This document shows positions 1 to 8,496 of a stretch of 46,622 nt of DNA, in pieces. Position numbers and translations under genes: made by a program. How positions within the stretch are numbered: position 1 is the stretch's first letter; each line of letters starts with the position of its first letter. Origin of the DNA: Lachnospiraceae bacterium (GTDB taxonomy: Bacteria; Bacillota; Clostridia; Lachnospirales; Lachnospiraceae); contig SVDM01000020.1 of assembly GCA_015058015.1 (NCBI GenBank), positions 1 through 46,622 on the forward strand. Direction: 5' to 3'. The notes below the pieces were generated by a model, which was not told the origin of the DNA, did not search any database, and saw only the letters and a program-made list of their open reading frames with translations.

Positions 1-11
1 CAGTAAAAACC

Positions 12-61
12 CAAGAAAAATAGAAAAGCAGGAGGCGAAATGTCTGTTTCGCAACCTGCTT
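12..61 (-). terminator. Rho-independent terminator of the WYL/GGDEF-EAL operon
   Basis: On the minus strand a stem with arms at 27-40 and 47-60 (12 of 14 pairs, one 2-nt internal mismatch) is followed by a T-rich tract at 12-26. A second hairpin with an 11-bp stem and one bulged base lies between it and the stop codon, at 75-102. The two lie in tandem just after the WYL gene and read in its direction. Confidence 0.8.
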
Positions 62-116
62 TGTCTACAGTCTGAGCAGTAACCCTACGGGTTTACTGCT
101 TTCCTGCACTTTTATT

Positions 117-1106
117 TTATTTATAGAGAGCTGCTAATTCTTTAGCCGCCTTTTTCATATCCGCTACTACATCGGCGGGACCTGTTATCTTAACGTCTCC
201 ACCCAGACTGAAGATCCAGCCGAAGAACTGACGGCTGACATTTACATCAACTCGGGTCTCGCACAGGTCTTCATCCAACTTTCTAAAGTCGATGTCGGTA
301 CCAAAGCGGTCAATAAAGATTCCGCACTTATCCTTCTTAAGCTGAATCTTTACGGTCTTCTTCTCGCCGCCGTACATTCCGAAGGTTGCCTTGGAATACA
401 GGGCCATATCGAATCCCTTAAAGAGATCCTTGCCTTCACGCTTTTCATCAGACACAGCCAAATCAGACATCTTATCCACCCTGTAGTGCTTAATCTTGTC
501 CTCCTCGGAGTCATAAGCCACCAGGTAGTAATTCTCATCATCCCAGGACAAAGCCCAGGGGCTTACCCTATAAAGCTTGCCGGAATGGCGTTCCACCAGT
601 TTCTTATCAGTATTCCACTCCAGGTATTTGAATTCTATCTTCTTATTCTCATTGATGGCTGAGTGGATTCCGTCAACGTTATAATATATCTTCTCGTTAT
701 CCGTCTTAACCCTATAGTCAATATAGACCTGACGGTCAAGCTGCCTTGCCTCATTCTCGCTGACAAACTTCTTAATCTTTTTAATCAGCTCCTTGGACTT
801 CTTCTCTGTAATAAACTTGGAAGACTGTATGGCATCAATAAGAAGCTTTACCTCTGCCACATCGAACTCTCTTGAGATTACCTTATAGTATGTTTCTCTT
901 CCGATTTGCTCCTTGTCTACATCAATACCGAACCTTTCCATATCCATAAGATCCGTGTAGATGCTCTTTCTCTCCGCCGTTACATCCACCTTGGAGAGTT
1001 CATTTAGAATCTCCGTCATGGTTAAGCCGTGGTTCTCGTCAGTCTTCTCCTGCATAATCTGCATAAGATAAAGAAGTTTAAATTTGTGATTGGTTCCTCT
1101 GGGCAT
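117..1106 (-). CDS. WYL-domain transcriptional regulator
   Basis: A 329-residue regulator. The N-terminal ~75 residues look like a helix-turn-helix of the DeoR/HTH_11 type, and the middle carries a WYL ligand-sensing domain, visible as PWALSWDDENYYLVAYD followed by KHYRVDKMSDL near residues 180-215. WYL regulators bind DNA and respond to a ligand, often a nucleic acid or nucleotide. The C-terminal WCX-like extension is present, so the protein appears full length. The ATG is preceded by GGAGGAG at good spacing. It starts 18 bp after the stop of the GGDEF-EAL gene and is probably cotranscribed with it, which may link it to c-di-GMP signalling, although that is inference. The target is unknown. 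Confidence 0.9.
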   Translation of the reverse strand: MPRGTNHKFKLLYLMQIMQEKTDENHGLTMTEILNELSKVDVTAERKSIYTDLMDMERFGIDVDKEQIGRETYYKVISREFDVAEVKLLIDAIQSSKFITEKKSKELIKKIKKFVSENEARQLDRQVYIDYRVKTDNEKIYYNVDGIHSAINENKKIEFKYLEWNTDKKLVERHSGKLYRVSPWALSWDDENYYLVAYDSEEDKIKHYRVDKMSDLAVSDEKREGKDLFKGFDMALYSKATFGMYGGEKKTVKIQLKKDKCGIFIDRFGTDIDFRKLDEDLCETRVDVNVSRQFFGWIFSLGGDVKITGPADVVADMKKAAKELAALYK

Positions 1107-1124
1107 CTTTTCTCCTCCGTTACC

Positions 1125-2846
1125 CTATTCTTTTAAAGCCAGTTCTAAGGCTTCCTCTTTCGGAAGTGGCTTTCCCCATATATATCCCTGAATATAGTCA
1201 CAGCCGATTCTCTTTAAGGTATTGAGCTGGGCTTCCGTTTCAACACCCTCGGATACCACCTCAAGATTTAAGATGTGACCGATGGATACGATAGATGCCA
1301 CATATTGCTTGTTAGATTCGCCATCATTCATGGTGTCGATAAAGGACTTATCAATCTTAAGGACATCGGCAGGAATCTGATTCAGATAGCTGAGGGATGA
1401 AAATCCCGTACCGAAATCATCAATTGCCACTTTAAAGCCCATGCTCTTAACGGCTTCTATTCTCTCAACCGCCTTCTCCGCAGAGTCCATCATAATGGAC
1501 TCCGTAATCTCCATCTCGAAGCAGGTGGCCGGCACTCCGCTCTTCTCTAAGAGTTCTTTTATCTCTTCGATAAAGTTATTCTTCATAAGATGGCGAACGG
1601 ATACATTGAAACTAACGGTAAGATTTCTTCCGCCCTTTTGGGTTACCTCTTTAACAAAATCCACAGCCAATGCAAATACCCTTATATCTACCTTGTCAAT
1701 AAGACCTGTTTTTTCTGCCACCGGAATAAAATCAACGGGGCTTATAAAATTACCTTCTTCATCGGTCATTCTCGCCAAGGCCTCAAAGCCGCGAAGCCTG
1801 TGATTTAAACCGAACTGAGGCTGCAGATGGAAGAATACTTTGTCTGTATCAAGTGCAGTACGAAGTTTGCGCTCAATCTCTAACTTTTGTTCCGTATCAA
1901 CAATAGTAGGATTGTAATGAAGTATAAAGTTACCTCCGGTCATACGCTTTACTTCATGTACTGCAGCATCTCCGCATTTCATAAGGTCGATAACGCCGGT
2001 GGAATCCGTGGGATACTCAGCATAGCCGAAGCTGGCAGTCATAAAATAATCATAGTCTTTAATTGTAATCTTTTCTTCTAATTTCTCTTTGAATCTGAGG
2101 ATAGTGCTTACCACTTCCTCGCTGTAGTCATAATCTTTAATAATAATACCAAACTCATCGCCCTCAAGCTTTGTAACAAAATCAAGGGTTCCCGTCTCTC
2201 CCGAATCTGCCAGAGCCTTCCATCTGTCGGCGATTTCAACCAGAATACTATCTCCAATTTCATGTCCCATAGTGTCATTAATCCTTCGGAAATTGTTCAG
2301 ATTAACAGCAACAAAGGTGAGCTTGCCCCCTTTCTTCGAAAGCCCCTTTATAAGCTCCGTACAGGCAAATCTGTTGGGCAACCCCGTTAATGTATGAGTT
2401 GTTGCCTGTTGGCGTATTCTTGCTATGTAACGCTCTTCTTTTACATTATATATGTATATGCAGGTAGCAGCTACAATAGCCAATATTCCGGAAAATAGTC
2501 CCGGCAGAGAGGCTAAGGTATGCTGTTGAGCCATGGTAATCAGTAATAGAGGGAACTGTCCTATGAGAAGAATCATGGAAGCAATATATCCGGTTTTCTT
2601 ATAGAATACTGCCAGGCATATTATGGTAATATTGGACAGTGATGATAATACTCCCGCAAAGGTAGCAACCGGTAGCGGGAATCCATAAAGAAAGAGTACA
2701 TCCGTGCTGCGCGATGCTTTATTAATAAAAAATGATGCCACAAGAAACAATATAACAAGCAAAAATAAGCCCGCTTTCGGAGCCTCCTTTTGCTGTACAA
2801 TGCTTTTTATGGCATTTTCAATACCCTTCTTACCTTCTGTATTCAT
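1125..2846 (-). CDS. Membrane GGDEF-EAL c-di-GMP signalling protein
   Basis: 573 residues from the ATG that follows GGGGAGG by 8 nt; an upstream GTG at 2918 has no ribosome site and was not used. The first ~150 residues contain about five hydrophobic segments, then a GGDEF domain, then an EAL domain. The GGDEF signature reads EGDEF, a one-residue change from consensus that is sometimes still active. The EAL domain keeps FEALARM, DDFGTGFSS, KIDKSFI and EGVETEAQ, which are the metal-binding and catalytic motifs of c-di-GMP phosphodiesterases. I expect the protein to hydrolyse c-di-GMP, with the GGDEF half acting as a cyclase or GTP-sensing domain. Input is through the membrane segment. The WYL regulator follows in the same transcript. 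Confidence 0.93.
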   Translation of the reverse strand: MNTEGKKGIENAIKSIVQQKEAPKAGLFLLVILFLVASFFINKASRSTDVLFLYGFPLPVATFAGVLSSLSNITIICLAVFYKKTGYIASMILLIGQFPLLLITMAQQHTLASLPGLFSGILAIVAATCIYIYNVKEERYIARIRQQATTHTLTGLPNRFACTELIKGLSKKGGKLTFVAVNLNNFRRINDTMGHEIGDSILVEIADRWKALADSGETGTLDFVTKLEGDEFGIIIKDYDYSEEVVSTILRFKEKLEEKITIKDYDYFMTASFGYAEYPTDSTGVIDLMKCGDAAVHEVKRMTGGNFILHYNPTIVDTEQKLEIERKLRTALDTDKVFFHLQPQFGLNHRLRGFEALARMTDEEGNFISPVDFIPVAEKTGLIDKVDIRVFALAVDFVKEVTQKGGRNLTVSFNVSVRHLMKNNFIEEIKELLEKSGVPATCFEMEITESIMMDSAEKAVERIEAVKSMGFKVAIDDFGTGFSSLSYLNQIPADVLKIDKSFIDTMNDGESNKQYVASIVSIGHILNLEVVSEGVETEAQLNTLKRIGCDYIQGYIWGKPLPKEEALELALKE

Positions 2847-2942
2847 AAGGGTGTCCTCCCCTAGTTTTATTTTACACACCCAAGTGATCAATAAAAATTT
2901 AATAGCATTTATCCCCACAGATACTATACCACAAATTATTCT

Positions 2943-2980
2943 GAAAATAAAACCGTGACTGTAGTAAATCAGTCACGGCT
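2943..2980 (-). terminator. Terminator after the sortase-linked surface protein
   Basis: Perfect 9-bp stem CCGTGACTG / CAGTCACGG (2953-2961, 2970-2978). On the minus strand it is followed by TTTTATTTTC. It separates the sortase/surface-protein operon from the GGDEF-EAL gene. Confidence 0.88.
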
Positions 2981-3003
2981 TTACCTATTATATGCGTATT
3001 ACT

Positions 3004-4641
3004 TTAATCCAGGGGATACTCTCCCTCTTTTACTTTTTTTCTTCCTTGTACAGTAGACAGTAGCTGGATGCATCCAAAGATAAGTAAGACTCCTATAAGA
3101 AGATATCTTGGAATGTCCTCTACTCCCGTCTTGGGCATGTCGCCTACATTACCCTTTCCTACAATAACGGATCCTTCTCCGCCGCCACCCATTACTACGG
3201 GAGTTCCGTCTGCATTAAGGGTTATATTGTTGGTGGGTGAAGCGTTAACATCGCCGGGCTGGGCTGTATTGGTATTGCCGCTGGTGTTGCCGCCTTCGTT
3301 ATTACCGGTATTACCTCCGGTGGTACCGCCCTCATTGGTTCCTGTATTGGTTCCGGTGTTGCCGCCGATATTGCCATTGGACTGGGTGCTGTTACTGTCT
3401 CCGCCGCCTTGGCCGCCGCCACCTTCGCCGCCTCCGCCTTGGCCGCCACCGCCGCCTTCTTCATTGGCTTCGTATAACAAACCGAATTCTGAGAAGTGGG
3501 TAACGTCAAACTTAGCAACCTTTACTTCGCCGACTGTATCTATTGTGGTGGTTAATTCTTCAAGGTTTGAATCAGCCCCAACGGTTATTGCCTTAACCTT
3601 ACCCTTTTCAAGATTCCATGCTGCAGGAATGGGGTAGGTTAATGTGGCTGTTCCGAACTGTGTGGCTGCTTCTTCGTTGGCCTTAACAAGTCTTATACTA
3701 AATCGCTCCAAGGCTCCACCGGTTTTTAATGTAACCTTCTTAACCAGTTCTGAATCTGCCTCTGCGGGAGGATTCTCAAAGAACATGTAGAGGTTCTCCG
3801 TAAGCTCTGTTACAGAACCTGTTATGGCCGATGTATTGTCCTTGTTGGTTCTTCTGTCAATAATGGTAAGGGCAGGTGCCGGAGCATCTCCCTCCAAGGG
3901 GTGAAACACAATGATGGTCTCGAATCCGGAGGAGGCACGTCCTCCGTCATTATTTATATATGTGTTATTGGAGTCAATCTCTACGGGGCCCTGTGTCAGC
4001 ACCGCATTGTTAATTGTGTCCGTAAATGTCACTGCTGCCGTGTTGGGATATCCGTAAACATCCGTTGTGCTGTATACGTATGCCGGGTCTCCTCCCGCTG
4101 TCTGTGACAGAAGGTAGAAGTTAGACAAATTTACATCAGTTACGGTCTGGGGGAAGCGAAGGATTCCTGCCTTAGAGCCGTTAGTGAAAGCGTCCCCCGC
4201 AATGGTGGTCACACCATCCTGGAACTCAACCTCACTCACCACAACCTTGTTGGCAAAACCTGATTTTACCGTTGTAACACTTCCGGCTATGGTAATCTTA
4301 TCTCCTGCAAAATCCACTAGAGTGTTGGTTCCTACCTGCTTAATAGTGTTAGATAATATCACGTTTCTTACATCAGCAAATTCCGGCTGGCTAAGCCAGG
4401 GGGCAGGGTTTTCTGAATTGTGATCGGGAATAATACCTTTTTCTTCCTCTGCTGCAGCGGCATTCTCGGAAAATGTTATGGTGTCTCCACTTATTACATA
4501 TTCTATTCCCCCGTCAGTACCTTGGACTTCATCAGCCGCACGGGTCAATCTGGGTATAAAAAGTACCAACAATGCCAATAGGATTGTTGATACTCCGTAT
4601 ATTCTCTTTAATCGCCTATTCTTCTTTTTCACTGTTTGCAT
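3004..4641 (-). CDS. BspA-like sortase-anchored surface protein
   Basis: 545 residues. A basic N-terminus and hydrophobic stretch (about residues 10-36) form a signal peptide ending near TRAADE. Residues ~90-170 resemble a leucine-rich LRR_5/BspA-type fold (EVEFQDGVTTIAGDAF). A long Gly/Asn/Thr low-complexity stalk follows at ~400-490. The C-terminus has the sorting signal MPKTG, a hydrophobic helix and a basic tail (GRKKVKEG), so M replaces the usual L of LPXTG. The gene overlaps the upstream sortase gene by 13 bp, which implies translational coupling and makes it the sortase's probable dedicated substrate. The ligand is not recognisable. The stalk's repetitive codons create long antisense reading frames that I regard as shadows. 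Confidence 0.85.
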   Translation of the reverse strand: MQTVKKKNRRLKRIYGVSTILLALLVLFIPRLTRAADEVQGTDGGIEYVISGDTITFSENAAAAEEEKGIIPDHNSENPAPWLSQPEFADVRNVILSNTIKQVGTNTLVDFAGDKITIAGSVTTVKSGFANKVVVSEVEFQDGVTTIAGDAFTNGSKAGILRFPQTVTDVNLSNFYLLSQTAGGDPAYVYSTTDVYGYPNTAAVTFTDTINNAVLTQGPVEIDSNNTYINNDGGRASSGFETIIVFHPLEGDAPAPALTIIDRRTNKDNTSAITGSVTELTENLYMFFENPPAEADSELVKKVTLKTGGALERFSIRLVKANEEAATQFGTATLTYPIPAAWNLEKGKVKAITVGADSNLEELTTTIDTVGEVKVAKFDVTHFSEFGLLYEANEEGGGGGQGGGGEGGGGQGGGDSNSTQSNGNIGGNTGTNTGTNEGGTTGGNTGNNEGGNTSGNTNTAQPGDVNASPTNNITLNADGTPVVMGGGGEGSVIVGKGNVGDMPKTGVEDIPRYLLIGVLLIFGCIQLLSTVQGRKKVKEGEYPLD

Positions 4642-5642
4642 CTCCCCACCACAACAAGTCTGCCGTTTTCTTTGGAATACTCACATGTTGACAAAGTAAG
4701 TAACTTGTCTCCGTAATACGCTGTTACACCTGTGTCATAAAGGGACTGTGACTTGATTCCCCTAACATAGGTGTCAAATTGTTCTTTGTTCTCTATTCGA
4801 ATATAGTTATAAAACGCAAAATCTTTAGTATTCTCGTTGTATACCTGAGAGCGGAAAACTCCGATTATCTCAAAGGTCTGCTCTTCGTATAACGTACTGA
4901 ATGTTATTGTGGGGTGGGCTTCGAAATACTTCTTGTCCGTATAGTTTAATAACGTGCCAAACATGGCCCCTGAATTCATATTGTGGCCATGTACCAAACT
5001 GTTAATATCGTTACCCTTTAAAGTGCACCGTTTATCAAGCACCAGGAGTCCGTTGTTATCGGAGTTCCCGTCGAAATCGTGCTCTAAATAGTAGTCGTTG
5101 TCTCCCGTACGGTACATAACGGGATAATCTATAATTGTATCGGGGATTGTAAGCCAGCCGACCAAATCCGGATTCTTGGCCGCTAATTCTTTAAACCTTG
5201 GTAGGATGAGGCTTTCATCCATAACCTGTTCCTTTTCTGTGAGCTTGCCATTGGCGGCTGCCTGAACCTCCGCCATATTCTTGCGGGACTCCCATTCTCT
5301 GCTGCCGAATATTACTCCCACACAGACAAGTCCTACCATAGCGATTCCCAAGGGAACCATAAAAAAGTTCTTTAATCTGCCGATAATAGACAGTCTTCGT
5401 CCTGCTATTCTGTCTCCCGCAGATTTGGTGCAAAGCTTCTTGTTAATGTCTGCTGCGAACTCTTTACCAAGTCTGGTCTCGAACTTAATCTTATTCTCTT
5501 TTATCTGTCTGCGATAGTTGCGGGCAACCTCCGTATCGGTCTTGCCGGACCTTTGCAAAGCCCTGATTCTTAAGGCATCCCGCTTGGCGCCTTCGAACTC
5601 ACGGACAGAGTAAAACGTATAACCATCAATAGTGTATTTCAT
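4629..5642 (-). CDS. srtB: Class B sortase with N-terminal cytoplasmic extension
   Basis: 337 residues. Sortases cut a sorting signal and join the protein to peptidoglycan at the outer membrane face. The catalytic triad is visible: His in LVHGHNMNSGAMFG (~215), Cys320 in TLSTCEYS, and Arg328 in NGRLVVVGR. A single transmembrane helix lies near 90-112 (FFMVPLGIAMVGLVCVGVIF). Unlike short family members there are ~85 basic residues before it, facing the cytoplasm. The start follows AGGGGAAA closely. The 13-bp overlap with the next gene, which ends in MPKTG, identifies a likely substrate. I cannot separate SrtB from class B housekeeping variants by eye. Confidence 0.92.
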   Translation of the reverse strand: MKYTIDGYTFYSVREFEGAKRDALRIRALQRSGKTDTEVARNYRRQIKENKIKFETRLGKEFAADINKKLCTKSAGDRIAGRRLSIIGRLKNFFMVPLGIAMVGLVCVGVIFGSREWESRKNMAEVQAAANGKLTEKEQVMDESLILPRFKELAAKNPDLVGWLTIPDTIIDYPVMYRTGDNDYYLEHDFDGNSDNNGLLVLDKRCTLKGNDINSLVHGHNMNSGAMFGTLLNYTDKKYFEAHPTITFSTLYEEQTFEIIGVFRSQVYNENTKDFAFYNYIRIENKEQFDTYVRGIKSQSLYDTGVTAYYGDKLLTLSTCEYSKENGRLVVVGRCKQ

Positions 5643-5686
5643 TTTCCCCTAATCAGTCTACAATAACTTGTATATTATACACTATA

Positions 5687-5716
5687 ATTATACTAATTCT
5701 TGTATTCTTTTGTAAA
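5687..5716 (-). promoter_or_regulatory. Promoter of the sortase operon
   Basis: TTTACA (5711-5716), an 18-bp spacer and TATAAT (5687-5692) read on the minus strand. The site overlaps the 3' end of the small Cys-rich gene and lies about 45 bp before the sortase start. Confidence 0.6.
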
Positions 5717-5914
5717 TACCTTATTTGGCCATTTGCAAATTCCCACTTCAAGAACGCGTTCTTCTTTCAGATGGAAATCTGCGTACCGACAATACCAACA
5801 TCCCTTCAGGCTTGGGATAGCCCCTTCTCGGGGGGTGTAAGCCGGGCAGATATCCTCCGGCCACACGCTTCCATTTTCTTTTGGTACGTCATATTTATTA
5901 CCCTTTTTAAGCAT
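5693..5914 (-). CDS. Small Cys-rich protein, possible metal binder
   Basis: 73 residues from the ATG preceded by GAGGGA; an upstream in-frame extension would run into the preceding gene and lacks a ribosome site. Four cysteines are arranged as one near residue 23, a CWYC pair, and one in VGICKWPNK. This is compatible with a zinc or Fe-S site, but I do not recognise the family. There is no signal peptide or membrane segment. It starts 25 bp after the DUF4097 lipoprotein and is probably in the same transcript. Confidence 0.65.
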   Translation of the reverse strand: MLKKGNKYDVPKENGSVWPEDICPAYTPREGAIPSLKGCWYCRYADFHLKEERVLEVGICKWPNKVFTKEYKN

Positions 5915-5939
5915 GATAATCCCTCGCAATTGCCGGCAT

Positions 5940-6704
5940 CTATCCGGCAAAATTAATATCGATTCCTCCAACCGATGTCTCAATGCTCAAAGAATTATCA
6001 CCGTGAGTATTGTACTTAGTGTCTTTGGGTTGTCCGTCAACACGGACTCCGCCCACGCCGGCATCTAAGTCAAGTTCGTAGAATGTCACTTCGTGAAGGA
6101 AGTTTCCGCTTACAGCCCCCACGCTAGTCCTAAGCCTTCCCGACTTTACATCAAGGTCCGTTACTTTAATGGCACCTGTGCTGCAGTCTGCTTTTATATT
6201 TCCGATAACAGAGCCTGTGAGTTTACATTCTCCCACTGAAATATCGGCGGAAAAATCTTCAAAGCTACCGCCTGTTACGTCAAGGCTTCCGGTAGCAATC
6301 TCAAAGTCAGCACGGGAAAGCTTCGTTCCCTTTGGTACGGTAATCTCAATCTTAGGCGAATCAAAGCCGTAATCGAAGACGGTTTTTTCCGCTTTTTTAT
6401 CTTCTAAGACGTATAATGTATCACCTGTAACATCAATATCTAATTTCACTGCATCCGGCTGGTGACAGTTTACACAAAACTTATCTCCTTCATTGAAAAC
6501 TACTCCGGATACTGCCACATCAACCTTTAAGTTCTTGAACTCCGTCACTTCCACGGAATAGTCCTTAAAATCAGCCTTTTCCTTCATAACTTCTTTTATC
6601 TGATCAGTGCTTGCGTAGACTCTTATCATGCCACAACCGGTGGCAATGCATGACAGCCCCGTAAATAGACAAATTGCCGCCGCTGTAATTATCTTCTTTC
6701 TCAT
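5940..6704 (-). CDS. DUF4097-type lipoprotein
   Basis: 254 residues from the ATG after AAGGAGGA. The N-terminus is a lipoprotein signal (MRKKIITA, hydrophobic core, then CIATGC as the lipobox), so the mature protein should be tethered outside the membrane. The rest is a run of short beta strands with repeated patterns such as KIEITVPKGTKLSRADFEIATG and DISVGECKLTG. That is typical of DUF4097, a right-handed beta-helix-like family often found beside envelope-stress or two-component genes. The two-component pair lies just upstream on the same strand behind a terminator. FCVNCHQPD contains CXXCH, but nothing else suggests haem. The function is unknown. Confidence 0.82.
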   Translation of the reverse strand: MRKKIITAAAICLFTGLSCIATGCGMIRVYASTDQIKEVMKEKADFKDYSVEVTEFKNLKVDVAVSGVVFNEGDKFCVNCHQPDAVKLDIDVTGDTLYVLEDKKAEKTVFDYGFDSPKIEITVPKGTKLSRADFEIATGSLDVTGGSFEDFSADISVGECKLTGSVIGNIKADCSTGAIKVTDLDVKSGRLRTSVGAVSGNFLHEVTFYELDLDAGVGGVRVDGQPKDTKYNTHGDNSLSIETSVGGIDINFAG

Positions 6705-6724
6705 AGTAATCCTCCTTGTGGGGA

Positions 6725-6774
6725 CTCGGTGGGCAAGAGCAAACACACAGGGGGTCGCTCTCGCCTTTTCCGAG
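6725..6774 (-). promoter_or_regulatory. Leader hairpin of the DUF4097 gene
   Basis: CTCGG/CCGAG, GGC/GCC and AGAGC/GCTCT pair around a 16-nt loop in the untranslated leader, just after the predicted transcription start. No T tract follows, so it is not a terminator. Confidence 0.45.
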
Positions 6775-6775
6775 A

Positions 6776-6804
6776 CCTATAATAGGTGTGTTTGACATAT
6801 ACAA
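6776..6804 (-). promoter_or_regulatory. Promoter of the DUF4097 gene
   Basis: TTGTAT (6799-6804), a 17-bp spacer and TATAGG (6776-6781) on the minus strand. A 9-bp inverted repeat, CAAACACAC at 6740-6748 and GTGTGTTTG at 6786-6794, spans the start region and could be an operator. Confidence 0.5.
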
Positions 6805-6811
6805 ATTATCA

Positions 6812-6855
6812 TTACATAAAATAACAGACCGATATCACACTGATTTCGGTCTGTT
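6812..6855 (-). terminator. Terminator of the two-component operon
   Basis: 9-bp stem ACAGACCGA (6824-6832) / TCGGTCTGT (6846-6854), followed on the minus strand by TATTTTATG. It lies directly after the histidine kinase stop. Confidence 0.8.
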
Positions 6856-6861
6856 TTACAC

Positions 6862-8484
6862 TTATGTTCCTATTATCATTCTGACTTTGAATAGCTTGTC
6901 ATCCACCACATAGCGTATTTCGCTGTCTGTCTTAGATGCAAAGGCAAGCACGCTTCTTGTTCCTATGCCGTGGCCTTCCATCTCGGTAACGGGATGCCCT
7001 TCAGTATTAAGGCAGGCGCTGCCGTCATGGGAATTGGCTATCTCAAGAAGAAGTTGGTCTTTGAACCTGGCCTTTATATCTATATGGCGTTCCTCCTTAG
7101 GCACCTTACGACAGGCATGGATAGCGTTCTCGATCAGGTTGCTTACTGCTATGGCAAGCTGCATCTCGTCAACCCCCGGGTCCACGGGAATGTTGGCGGA
7201 GACATTTACCCTTATGTCTTCTCTCATTGCCAGGTCAGCGTAGTAGGCAATGGCAGCATTAACCGTGGTGTTATCGCAATACCGTTTTGCCATGCGGGGC
7301 TCCTGCTCCATGCGCTCTTCCAGGCACTTCCTGGCCTCCTCCACATTACCGTCATTAATAAGGGTAAGGAGCAATGCCTCGAAATGGCGCCTGTCATGGC
7401 GCATAGCCCGGTCCTGTCTGGCCAGCTCTTCCGACGCAAGAAGACGCTCCTTCATATTGGTCGCCGCAATCTCCAAGATCTCCGCATCGGCTTTGGCTTT
7501 CATTTCATTTTGTTTAAGGACAGTGGCGTCCACTAGGGCATATAGTTTGCCGAATTCCTCTCCATTATGCTTAATCTCGGTTTCATCCGGCTTATAGATC
7601 TTTTCCCCTATGGTGAGGGTCTCGCCTCTTTCAATTGTTTCTTTTATAAGAGTTACCGCCCCGTCAGGATTCTTCCTTATGTCAGGGAAAAGCACCCCGG
7701 CCGGGTCGTTAAAGTATTGAACATCTCCCTCGGTATCCACAGCGATGATTCCCTCTGACAACCGGTCTATCATTACTTCCTTAGCCGCATCGATTACTCC
7801 AAGAAGGTTGTATCTGAATATGGCAATAAAGAGAATCAGTGTACCTATGACATTTCCCAGCATGGTTACGTCAAATGTCCTTGTAATATCAAGTAGTCCG
7901 AAGATTTGAACCACAAAGAATACTCCCTCCACCAGGAAGGCAGTCACCACTATCTTAATTCGTCTCTTGGCGGTGTGACCTTTTTGCTTCTTTATAGAAA
8001 GAATCAGGCTTCCTATGCCTAAGATTATAAAGAAAAGCTGGGCATAGACAAAGAGGTGGTGGACTATGCCGTTGGTGTGGCGCAAAATCGGGAAATCTCC
8101 TCCGATTACAAACTCGTAGGAGGCGTAGTACAAATTGGTGGACTCGAGATGAAGCACCGTCCAGTATATTGAAAAATAAAACAGGGCGGCGATGCCCTTA
8201 AGCCAGCCGGGAATATATAGCTTGCAAAGATTTGCCGCCACCAGAAATAAGGTCAGGGCAATCCAGGTTCTTCCTGCATAAGAGAACTTCAGGGCTGTTA
8301 TATATTGAGCCTCTGTAGTTGATTGCAGCTCCAGCACATAGCCGATATTGTTAATCATAGTGGCCAGGCAGCTTAAGAAAAGGTAAAAATGTAAGGGAGC
8401 TCGCATGTTGCGAACCACCAGCCAGCCCTCAACAAAGAGGCACACTATACTTAAATACATTACTTGTATCAATACTTCTTGCAT
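6862..8484 (-). CDS. 7TM sensor histidine kinase, GHKL type
   Basis: 540 residues. The first ~225 residues form about seven membrane helices (histidine kinase 7TM sensor type), followed by a PAS-like segment (SEGIIAVDTEGDVQYFNDPAG). The dimerisation helix has the probable phosphoacceptor His in RAMRHDRRHFEALL. The GHKL ATPase domain has N-box NLIENAIHAC and G-box GHGIGTRSV. The gene follows the LytTR response regulator by 12 bp and is its partner. The architecture resembles LytS/AgrC-like kinases, but no AgrB or signal-peptide gene is adjacent, so the 7TM region may sense a small molecule or envelope state. AAGGAAG precedes the ATG. Confidence 0.9.
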   Translation of the reverse strand: MQEVLIQVMYLSIVCLFVEGWLVVRNMRAPLHFYLFLSCLATMINNIGYVLELQSTTEAQYITALKFSYAGRTWIALTLFLVAANLCKLYIPGWLKGIAALFYFSIYWTVLHLESTNLYYASYEFVIGGDFPILRHTNGIVHHLFVYAQLFFIILGIGSLILSIKKQKGHTAKRRIKIVVTAFLVEGVFFVVQIFGLLDITRTFDVTMLGNVIGTLILFIAIFRYNLLGVIDAAKEVMIDRLSEGIIAVDTEGDVQYFNDPAGVLFPDIRKNPDGAVTLIKETIERGETLTIGEKIYKPDETEIKHNGEEFGKLYALVDATVLKQNEMKAKADAEILEIAATNMKERLLASEELARQDRAMRHDRRHFEALLLTLINDGNVEEARKCLEERMEQEPRMAKRYCDNTTVNAAIAYYADLAMREDIRVNVSANIPVDPGVDEMQLAIAVSNLIENAIHACRKVPKEERHIDIKARFKDQLLLEIANSHDGSACLNTEGHPVTEMEGHGIGTRSVLAFASKTDSEIRYVVDDKLFKVRMIIGT

Positions 8485-8496
8485 TGGTTCTTCCTT

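Noticed and set aside
2847-2918. Extended N-terminus for the GGDEF-EAL protein from GTG 2918
   Set aside because: No ribosome site precedes it, and the ATG at 2846 has GGGGAGG at ideal spacing.
3068-3637. 189-codon Pro-rich plus-strand frame
   Set aside because: It is the antisense of the Gly/Asn-rich stalk of the surface protein; repetitive codons keep it open and there is no ribosome site.
6460-6490. Haem-binding CXXCH in the DUF4097 lipoprotein
   Set aside because: Single motif in a beta-repeat protein, with no cytochrome features or maturation genes; probably chance.
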